Assembly: GCA_020161965.1 (NCBI GenBank)
Contig: JAIUNH010000109.1
Coordinates: 1 to 9,650, forward strand
Source of the DNA: Pseudomonadota bacterium
Lineage (GTDB): Bacteria > Pseudomonadota > Alphaproteobacteria > CACIAM-22H2
Reading direction: 5' to 3'
Length of the DNA stretch: 9,650 bases
The translations under genes and the position numbers were made by a program. Below the pieces are notes generated by a model, which saw only the letters and a program-made list of their open reading frames with translations, searched no databases and was not told the origin of the DNA. Shown in pieces: positions 1-5,113 of the stretch (positions within the stretch are counted from its first letter, which is position 1; the number at the start of each line of letters is the position of its first letter).

Positions 1-106
1 CCGTATCGAGTTCGTCCTCGATTTTCTCGAATTCGGCGCAGATCCGGTCGCGAAGTTCGCGGAACCAGGCCTGGGCGCGGGCTTTGCGGGCTTCGATTTC
101 GGTCAT
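1..106 (-). CDS. hemF: Aerobic coproporphyrinogen III oxidase, N-terminal fragment (runs off the left edge)
   Basis: Only the first 35 codons lie in the window; the rest continues beyond position 1. Read from the ATG at 106-104, the peptide begins MTEIEARKAR and continues AQAWFRELRDRICAEFEKIE, an amphipathic start resembling alphaproteobacterial HemF. HemF oxidatively decarboxylates coproporphyrinogen III to protoporphyrinogen IX using O2, in haem synthesis in the cytosol. The start codon overlaps the trmL stop as ATGA, and no Shine-Dalgarno sequence is visible upstream, so translation is probably coupled to trmL. A hemF-trmL pair divergent from petABC is, from memory, a recurring arrangement in alphaproteobacteria, which supports the call. 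No catalytic residue is visible in so short a fragment, so the identity rests on the N-terminal pattern and the context. Confidence 0.72.
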   Translation of the reverse strand, partial: MTEIEARKARAQAWFRELRDRICAEFEKIEDELDT

Positions 107-579
107 GATGGCTGCTGTTCGGGAAACGCGCCGAGCTGGCGCAAGGCTTCGCCCGCCGCGATTCCGGCGGCGATGGCGACGTTGAGGGAGCGCGTACCCG
201 CCGCGACCGGGATCACCACCCGCGAATCGGCCGCGTCGTGGACGGCGTCGGGCACGCCCGCACTCTCCCGGCCGAGTAATAACGTATCGCCGGGAGCGAA
301 GCGGAAATCGGGCAGGGGGGTGGCGCCTTTGGTGGTCAGCAGGACCAGCCGGGGCGGGCGGGCTTCCGCCATATAACGTGTCCAGCTCGTGTGGCGGGCG
401 AGATCGACCCGGTCGAGGTAATCCATGCCCGCACGGCGCAATTTGGGCTCGGACCACACGAATCCGCAGGGTTCGACGATATCCACGCCAAGTTCGAAAC
501 ACGCCGCCAGGCGCAAAATCGTCCCGACATTGGGGGCGATATCGGGCTCGTATAGGGCAAGGCGGATCGGGGCCGGCAT
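103..579 (-). CDS. trmL: tRNA (cytidine(34)-2'-O)-methyltransferase, SPOUT family
   Basis: The 158-residue protein matches the usual TrmL length of about 155-160. TrmL methylates the ribose of the wobble nucleotide 34 of tRNA-Leu isoacceptors using S-adenosylmethionine. Family landmarks are visible in order: LALYEPDIAPNVGTILRLAA (residues 7-26, the N-terminal SPOUT motif with N17), EPCGF (36-40), LRRAGMDYLD (47-56), and the C-terminal SAM-binding trefoil knot with LLGRESAGVP (101-110) and IPVAAGTRSLNVAIA (123-137). These align well with E. coli TrmL as I remember it (LYEPEIPPN, LRRAGLDY, RSMNLS). The chosen ATG (579-577) has a weak AGGG about 8 bases upstream on the minus strand. The gene is divergent from petA and overlaps hemF by four bases at its 3' end, so the two probably share a transcript. 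Confidence 0.93.
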   Translation of the reverse strand: MPAPIRLALYEPDIAPNVGTILRLAACFELGVDIVEPCGFVWSEPKLRRAGMDYLDRVDLARHTSWTRYMAEARPPRLVLLTTKGATPLPDFRFAPGDTLLLGRESAGVPDAVHDAADSRVVIPVAAGTRSLNVAIAAGIAAGEALRQLGAFPEQQPS

Positions 580-968
580 GGCGGGACCCTACAAGGGGGC
601 GGGGCCGGGGGCAAAGTGCCGTCTTCGCAGGGCGTTTTTGGGGAATCGCCCTCCAAGACTTTGCATCCGGCCGGACGATGTTCTATACCCGCACCGCCGG
701 TGACCGGGGGGCGGGGTGCTGGCGATTCGTCGTGACCCAACCCCCCGTTTTCGGCATTTCCAGGGGCCTGCGGCAACGCGTCGCAGGTCTCGATCGTGCG
801 CCGGTCCATTCTACCCCTTAAGCAGTGGGGTCTTGGATTGTGGGCGCACGTCTCGGCGTGGCAAGTTCGGGCGGGATTTCGCCCGGCGCCGTGTCGGGCG
901 GGCGATAAGGTTTGAATTCGCGAAAGGCGGCTTCCTTTCGCGGAATGGGATCACAAGAGGGACGAGGC
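580..968. other. Divergent trmL/petA intergenic region, no convincing gene
   Basis: This 389-base stretch must carry the promoters of both trmL (leftward) and petABC (rightward). The open frames crossing it read as low-complexity Arg/Pro/Gly-rich translations that run into the flanking genes in the wrong frame, so I see no gene. Structures present: G-runs at 594-598, 600-604 and 607-611 beside the trmL start; overlapping palindromes CACCGCCGGTG (692-702) and CCGGTGACCGG (697-707); a RegA-like pair at 770-784; an ACCCC/GGGGT inverted repeat (813-817 with 827-831); a CGGGCG/CGCCCG inverted repeat (868-873 with 880-885); and the strong hairpin at 919-942. I could not find a convincing sigma70 promoter for petA. 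A TATAGA facing trmL (plus-strand 682-687) lacks a good -35. Confidence 0.6.
919..942 (+). promoter_or_regulatory. Hairpin in the petABC leader
   Basis: There is a perfect 9-bp inverted repeat: CGCGAAAGG (919-927), a 6-base loop CGGCTT, and CCTTTCGCG (934-942). Two further outer pairs, U-A and G-U, are possible. It ends 26 bases before the petA ATG and is followed by the purine-rich ribosome site rather than by a T-run, so it is not a terminator. It could be an mRNA stabiliser, a translational control element or an operator. The structure is seen directly; the role is inference. Confidence 0.5.
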
Positions 969-1538
969 ATGGCTCAGCCGGGTTCGACCACCATTACCGA
1001 AGGGGAAGGCCGCAAGCACCCCGACGGCACGACGCGCCGGGACTTTCTGTATCTGTCCGCCGGCGCTTTCGCCGGGACGGGTGCGGCCCTAACCGGGTGG
1101 GCGTTCATCCACTCGATGAATCCGGCCGCCGACGTGCTGGCGCTGGCCTCGACCGAGGTCAATCTGGCGCCGATCGCCGTCGGTCAGGCGATCACCGTCA
1201 CTTGGCGCGGCAAGCCCGTGTTCGTGCGTCACCGCACGGCCGAGGAAATCGCCAAGGCCAAGGAAGACGATAAGGCCGATCTGCGCGATCCGCAGACCGA
1301 CGCGCGCCGCGTGCAGAAGCCCGAATGGCTGGTGCTGGTCGGCGTTTGCACCCATCTGGGCTGCGTGCCGCTCGGGCAGAAGCCGACCGACGCCAAGGGC
1401 GATTACGGCGGATGGTTCTGCCCCTGCCACGGCTCGCACTACGACACGTCGGGCCGCATTCGCCGTGGACCCGCACCGCTGAACCTGGCCGTGCCGAGCT
1501 ACGCGTTCACCAACGACACCTCCATTCGGATCGGCTGA
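969..1538 (+). CDS. petA: Ubiquinol-cytochrome c reductase iron-sulfur (Rieske) subunit
   Basis: The 189-residue Rieske protein of the cytochrome bc1 complex carries the 2Fe-2S cluster that takes the first electron from ubiquinol at the Qo site and passes it to cytochrome c1. A twin-arginine signal-anchor is visible: TRRDFL (residues 22-27) followed by a hydrophobic segment (about 28-48) that stays as the membrane anchor. The cluster motifs are complete: box I CTHLGC (127-132, ligands C127 and H129) and box II CPCHGSH (151-157, ligands C151 and H154), with C132 and C153 able to form the usual disulfide. The ATG at 969 is chosen over an in-frame TTG at 912 because a GAGGGACGAGG purine stretch lies just upstream and the Tat motif then sits at a normal distance from the N-terminus. 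It is the first gene of petABC, with petB starting eight bases after its stop. Confidence 0.97.
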   Translation: MAQPGSTTITEGEGRKHPDGTTRRDFLYLSAGAFAGTGAALTGWAFIHSMNPAADVLALASTEVNLAPIAVGQAITVTWRGKPVFVRHRTAEEIAKAKEDDKADLRDPQTDARRVQKPEWLVLVGVCTHLGCVPLGQKPTDAKGDYGGWFCPCHGSHYDTSGRIRRGPAPLNLAVPSYAFTNDTSIRIG

Positions 1539-1546
1539 GGCGCCCC

Positions 1547-2821
1547 ATGGCCAAGTACGATTACGTTCCTTCGCCCTTCATGGCGAATTCGATCGTGAAA
1601 TGGGTGGACCATCGTCTGCCCATCTTCTCGTTGATCGACCACGAGCTCATCAAGTATCCCGCCCCGCGCAACCTGAACTACCTGTGGAACTTCGGGTCGC
1701 TCGCCGGGATCATGCTGGTGGTGATGATCCTCTCCGGGATCTTCCTCGCCATGAACTACAACCCGTCGACGGCGGGTGCGTTCGACTCGGTCGAGCGCAT
1801 CATGCGCGACGTGAACTACGGCTGGTTGATCCGCTACATCCACATGAACGGCGCCTCGATGTTCTTCATCGTGGTGTATATCCACATCCTGCGTGGCCTC
1901 TATTACGGCTCGTACAAATATCCGCGCGAGATTTTGTGGTGGCTCGGCATCGTCATCTTCATCGCGATGATGGCGACGGCGTTCATGGGCTACGTGCTGC
2001 CCTGGGGCCAGATGTCGTTCTGGGGCGCCACGGTCATCACGAACCTGTTCTCCGCCTTCCCGATCGTGGGCGAGCATATCGTGCTGTGGCTGTGGGGCGG
2101 TTTCTCGGTCGATAACCCGACCCTCAACCGCTTCTTTGCACTCCACTACCTGCTGCCCTTCGTGATCGCGGGCGTGGTGCTGCTCCACCTGTGGGCGCTG
2201 CATGTCCACGGCTCGAACAACCCGCTGGGGATCGACGCCAAGGGCCCGCAAGACAAGATCCCGTTCCACCCGTACTACACGGCGAAGGACGCGTTCGGTC
2301 TGGCGGTGTTCCTGATCTTCTACGCTTACTTCGTGTTCTTCAGCCCGTACTCGCTGGGTCATCCGGACAATTGGATCGAAGCCAATCCGCTGGTCACACC
2401 CGCGCATATCGTGCCGGAATGGTACTTCCTGCCGTTCTACGCGGTGCTGCGCGCCGTGCCGGACAAGCTGGGAGGCGTGTTGCTGATGTTCGGCGCGATC
2501 GTCATCCTGTTCCTGCTGCCCTGGCTCGACACCAGCCGCGTGCGCTCGGCGCGTTTCCGCCCGGTCTATCGCGTGTTCTTCTGGCTGTTCGTGATCTGCT
2601 GCTTGGTGCTCGGCTATGCGGGTTCGCAGCCGGCCGAAGGCCTGCCGCTGATCTTGGGCCAAGTGGCGACGATCTGGTACTTCGCGCATTTCCTGGTGTT
2701 CTTGCCGCTGCTCGGTTGGTTCGAGCGGCCGCTGCCGCTGCCGGCCTCGATCGCCGAGCCGGTCTTGGGCGGGGGCAAGTCGGGTACGGTCGCGGCGAGC
2801 AAGCCGATGGAGAAGGCGTAA
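1547..2821 (+). CDS. petB: Ubiquinol-cytochrome c reductase cytochrome b subunit
   Basis: The 424-residue integral membrane subunit of the bc1 complex holds haems bL and bH and forms the quinol-oxidising Qo and quinone-reducing Qi sites in the cytoplasmic membrane. The four haem-ligand histidines are present with canonical 14-residue spacing: H99/H113 (in RYIHMNG and YIHILRG) and H200/H214 (in ALHYLLP and LLHLWAL). The Qo-site PEWY is at residues 290-293. Hydrophobic segments fit eight helices, for example about 48-70, 103-118, 132-153, 200-220, 250-266, 305-326, 343-358 and 375-391. The full-length b subunit has no c1 fused to it, unlike fbcH of some rhizobia. A GAGG that overlaps the petA stop (1537-1540) sits six bases before the ATG, suggesting coupled translation. 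The stop overlaps the petC start by one base (TAATG). Confidence 0.98.
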   Translation: MAKYDYVPSPFMANSIVKWVDHRLPIFSLIDHELIKYPAPRNLNYLWNFGSLAGIMLVVMILSGIFLAMNYNPSTAGAFDSVERIMRDVNYGWLIRYIHMNGASMFFIVVYIHILRGLYYGSYKYPREILWWLGIVIFIAMMATAFMGYVLPWGQMSFWGATVITNLFSAFPIVGEHIVLWLWGGFSVDNPTLNRFFALHYLLPFVIAGVVLLHLWALHVHGSNNPLGIDAKGPQDKIPFHPYYTAKDAFGLAVFLIFYAYFVFFSPYSLGHPDNWIEANPLVTPAHIVPEWYFLPFYAVLRAVPDKLGGVLLMFGAIVILFLLPWLDTSRVRSARFRPVYRVFFWLFVICCLVLGYAGSQPAEGLPLILGQVATIWYFAHFLVFLPLLGWFERPLPLPASIAEPVLGGGKSGTVAASKPMEKA

Positions 2822-3588
2822 TGCGGACGGCGAAACTTCTGATCGCTTCGGTTCTAGCGTTTGGTCTGGGCATCGCGGCGGCTTCGGCCGCCGAGACGCC
2901 CAAGGTCCCGACCCAGAAATGGGCGCATACCGGCTTCTTCGGCACCTTCGATCGCGCGGAATTGCAGCGCGGTTATCAGGTCTACAAGGAAGTCTGCGCG
3001 GCCTGCCACGCGATGCACCAGATCCGCTTCCGCAACCTCGCCGGTATCGGCTTGTCGGAAGCCGAGATCGCGGCGCTGGCCAAGGAATACGAAGTCACCG
3101 ATGGCCCGAACGACGAAGGCGAAATGTTCCAGCGCCCGGCGCGTCCGGCCGATCGGTTCAAATCGCCCTTCCCGAACCAGCAGGCGGCGCGCGCGGCCAA
3201 TGGCGGCGCCTATCCGCCGGATCTTTCGCTGATCGCGAAGAACCGCGTGGGCGGCGAGAACTACATCTACGCGCTGCTGACCGGCTACAAGGAAACCCCG
3301 CCGGCCGGCGTCACCGTGATGGAAGGGATGCACTACAACGAGTGGTTCCCCGGCCATCAGATCGGCATGGCGCCGCCGCTGTCGGCCGACCGCGTGACCT
3401 ACGCGGACGGCACGAAAGCGACGCTGGAACAGCACGCGCATGACGTGTCGGTGTTCCTCGCCTGGGCGTCCAGCCCGCATCTTGAGGCGCGCAATTCGCT
3501 CGGTCTCAAGGTGATGCTGTTCTTGTTCATCCTGGCGGGCCTGCTCTACGCCACGAAGCGCAAGGTCTGGCGCAACATCAAGCACTGA
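2821..3588 (+). CDS. petC: Ubiquinol-cytochrome c reductase cytochrome c1 subunit
   Basis: This 255-residue cytochrome c1 accepts electrons from the Rieske cluster and hands them to a soluble or membrane cytochrome c on the periplasmic side. A Sec signal peptide spans about residues 1-24, with likely cleavage around ASAA/ET. The covalent haem site is CAACH at 59-63, and the likely axial methionine is M183 in IGMAPPL. A C-terminal membrane anchor (about 229-243) is followed by the positively charged tail KRKVWRNIKH. This is the standard c1 layout and length. A GGAGAAGG ribosome site (2809-2816) lies inside the end of petB, four bases from the ATG at 2821. It is the last gene of petABC, and a strong terminator follows within 30 bases. 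Confidence 0.97.
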   Translation: MRTAKLLIASVLAFGLGIAAASAAETPKVPTQKWAHTGFFGTFDRAELQRGYQVYKEVCAACHAMHQIRFRNLAGIGLSEAEIAALAKEYEVTDGPNDEGEMFQRPARPADRFKSPFPNQQAARAANGGAYPPDLSLIAKNRVGGENYIYALLTGYKETPPAGVTVMEGMHYNEWFPGHQIGMAPPLSADRVTYADGTKATLEQHAHDVSVFLAWASSPHLEARNSLGLKVMLFLFILAGLLYATKRKVWRNIKH

Positions 3589-3615
3589 GCTTTTGGGCCT
3601 TCGGGCTTGAAAACG

Positions 3616-3647
3616 AAAGGCCGGCGGATCGCTCCGCCGGCCTTTTT
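3616..3647. terminator. Rho-independent terminator after petC, probably bidirectional
   Basis: A perfect 10-bp GC-rich stem, GGCCGGCGGA (3619-3628) with TCCGCCGGCC (3633-3642), closes a TCGC tetraloop and is followed by TTTTT (3643-3647). AAA at 3616-3618 extends the stem into the T-run. On the minus strand the same stem is followed by TTTCG and then TTTT, so it could also stop the convergent response-regulator transcript ending at 3677. Confidence 0.93.
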
Positions 3648-3676
3648 CGTTGGGCGAGTCATTCGTCGCCGAGCGA

Positions 3677-4063
3677 TCAACCGATCGCCAGCCGCTCCAC
3701 GGTCGCGGCGAGTTCGGCGGGGCCGGCTTGCTTGGCGAGGATTTCGTCGGCCCCGGCCAGGCGCATGGCGCTGCCGCCCGCCCGGTAGGAATCGAAATTG
3801 CCCGACATGCCCAGGATCGCGATGTTGCGGCTGCGCTTGCGGATCGACGCGACGGCCTGAATCCCGTTCTCGCGCGGCATCACCAGATCGACGATCGCGA
3901 CGGCCGGGGCGGTCCCCTCGTCGAGAACCGCGAGGGCCGCGTCGAGCGTTTCGGCCGCGACGACCGCGAAGCCGCGCTTTTCCAGCACGGCGGCGGCGAT
4001 TTCGCGCCAGGTGCGGTCGTCGTCGAGAATCAGGATGGTTTTGGGGGCCGGCGAGATGTTCAT
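3677..4063 (-). CDS. Single-domain (CheY-like) response regulator
   Basis: The 128-residue protein consists only of a receiver domain, with no DNA-binding or enzymatic output domain. The acidic cluster DDD (residues 14-16), the phosphoacceptor D59 in VDLVMP, S87 at the usual T/S switch position and K111 are all present, so phosphorylation is plausible. The residue after K111 is Q instead of the usual proline of the KP motif. No kinase or chemotaxis gene is adjacent, so the partner is unknown. I chose ATG 4063; a TTG two codons upstream is also open, and neither has a Shine-Dalgarno sequence. A TAAACT (minus strand, 4076-4071) seven bases before the ATG could be a -10 element giving a leaderless mRNA. 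The gene converges on petC and diverges from mtnP. Confidence 0.9.
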   Translation of the reverse strand: MNISPAPKTILILDDDRTWREIAAAVLEKRGFAVVAAETLDAALAVLDEGTAPAVAIVDLVMPRENGIQAVASIRKRSRNIAILGMSGNFDSYRAGGSAMRLAGADEILAKQAGPAELAATVERLAIG

Positions 4064-4127
4064 CGGCAAGAGTTTAGGCCAATCGCCGCGCGCCCGAAAC
4101 CTTCGCCCGCGTTAATTTTCCGCCAGG

Positions 4128-4155
4128 TTGAACGACGGGCGGAATCGGCTATACC
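4128..4155 (+). promoter_or_regulatory. Predicted sigma70-type promoter for mtnP
   Basis: TTGAAC (4128-4133) and TATACC (4150-4155) are separated by 16 bases and match the TTGACA/TATAAT consensus at 5 and 4 positions. Transcription would begin near 4162, leaving a leader of about 40 bases before the mtnP ATG, which has a GGGAG ribosome site eight bases upstream. The position fits expression of the mtnP-aldolase-VOC unit. Confidence 0.55.
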
Positions 4156-4202
4156 AACCCCCGAAAACGCGTTTCCGCCAGATCGAACCGGGAGCCTCGC
4201 CC

Positions 4203-5105
4203 ATGTCCGCCGCCGTATCGCACAACGCCACGCCGCCCAAGCTCGGGGTTATCGGCGGATCGGGCGTTTACGACATTCCCGGCCTCGCCAATGTGCGCTG
4301 GCAGAAGGTCGAAACGCCATGGGGCGATCCGTCGGACGAGTTGATGTTCGGCGAACTCGACGGGCAGGAAATCGTGTTCCTGCCGCGCCACGGCCGCGGC
4401 CATAAGCTGTCGCCGACAGACCTCAATTTCCGCGCCAATATCGACGCGCTGAAGCGCGTGGGCGTGACCGAGATCGTCTCCGTCTCCGCCGTCGGCTCGC
4501 TGAAGGCCGAATTGCCGCCGGGGCATTTCGTGCTCATCGACCAGTTCATCGACCGCACTTTCGCGCGCGAGAAAAGCTTCTTCGGTACGGGGCTCGTCGC
4601 GCATGTGTCGATGGCGCATCCGGTGTGCGGGCGCCTCGGCGACCGGCTCGAGGAATCCTGCAAGGCGCTGAAGCTGCCCTATACGCGCGGCGGCATTTAT
4701 ATGGTGATGGAAGGCCCACAATTTTCCAGCAAGGCGGAGAGCGAGCTCTATCGTTCCTGGGGTTGCTCGGTCATCGGCATGACCAACATGCCCGAAGCCA
4801 AACTCGCGCGCGAAGCGGAGCTTTGCTACGCGACCGTCGCGATGGTGACCGATTACGATTGCTGGCATCCCGATCACGATGCCGTCACGGTCGATGCGGT
4901 GATCAAGGTGCTGCTCGCCAACGCCGACAATGCGCGCGCATTGGTCAAAGCGGTGGCGCCGAAACTGACCTCGCGCACCCATGTTTGCGAGAAGGGCTGC
5001 CATAATTCGCTGGAAGCCGCCCTCATCACAGCGCCGCAGGCGCGCGATCCGAAAATGGCCGCGAAGCTCGAATGCGTCGCCGGCCGCGTTTTGAAGAAGG
5101 TCTAA
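4203..5105 (+). CDS. mtnP: S-methyl-5'-thioadenosine phosphorylase
   Basis: The 300-residue nucleoside phosphorylase of the PNP/MTAP family catalyses methylthioadenosine + phosphate to adenine + 5-methylthioribose-1-phosphate. Related enzymes also accept 5'-deoxyadenosine. Close correspondence to human MTAP as I recall it: VIGGSG (16-21, phosphate loop), RHGRGH (62-67), ANIDALK (78-84), IDQFIDRT (112-119), EGPQFSS (170-176), the MTAP-type NMPE/TTVPE region (MTNMPE, 193-198) and TDYDCW (216-221). The conserved aspartates of TDYD distinguish MTAP from purine nucleoside phosphorylase, which has Asn in this loop. The ATG at 4203 is chosen because of GGGAG upstream and because the region before it carries the promoter. 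It is the first gene of a likely operon, with the aldolase fusion beginning eight bases after its stop. An adenine phosphoribosyltransferase gene (apt), often next to mtnP in alphaproteobacteria, is not here. Confidence 0.93.
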   Translation: MSAAVSHNATPPKLGVIGGSGVYDIPGLANVRWQKVETPWGDPSDELMFGELDGQEIVFLPRHGRGHKLSPTDLNFRANIDALKRVGVTEIVSVSAVGSLKAELPPGHFVLIDQFIDRTFAREKSFFGTGLVAHVSMAHPVCGRLGDRLEESCKALKLPYTRGGIYMVMEGPQFSSKAESELYRSWGCSVIGMTNMPEAKLAREAELCYATVAMVTDYDCWHPDHDAVTVDAVIKVLLANADNARALVKAVAPKLTSRTHVCEKGCHNSLEAALITAPQARDPKMAAKLECVAGRVLKKV

Positions 5106-5113
5106 GTTCCGAA

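Noticed and set aside
583..611. Quadruplex motif at the trmL start
   Set aside because: Three strong G-runs are adjacent, but the fourth (583-585) is nine bases away, outside the usual loop limit.
336..809. Minus-strand open frame overlapping the start of trmL and the intergenic region
   Set aside because: It overlaps trmL in a different frame, and the part in the intergenic region is Pro/Arg-rich with no motif.
912..968. Upstream in-frame TTG start for petA at 912
   Set aside because: It would add 19 residues before the Tat signal, overlap the leader hairpin and lacks a ribosome site; ATG 969 has a good one.
716..1273. Plus-strand open frame spanning the intergenic region into petA
   Set aside because: Its translation is Arg/Gly-rich low complexity and it overlaps petA in another frame; no ribosome site or family resemblance.
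1499..2689. Long open frame on the minus strand opposite petB (396 codons)
   Set aside because: It lies wholly antisense to an unmistakable cytochrome b, its translation is rich in His/Arg/Glu/Gln with no domain, and such mirror frames are expected in GC-rich genes with a strong third-position bias.
4149..5003. Minus-strand open frame opposite mtnP (284 codons)
   Set aside because: It is the antisense mirror of a clear MtnP and would also overlap the mtnP promoter; composition is His/Arg-rich and uninformative.
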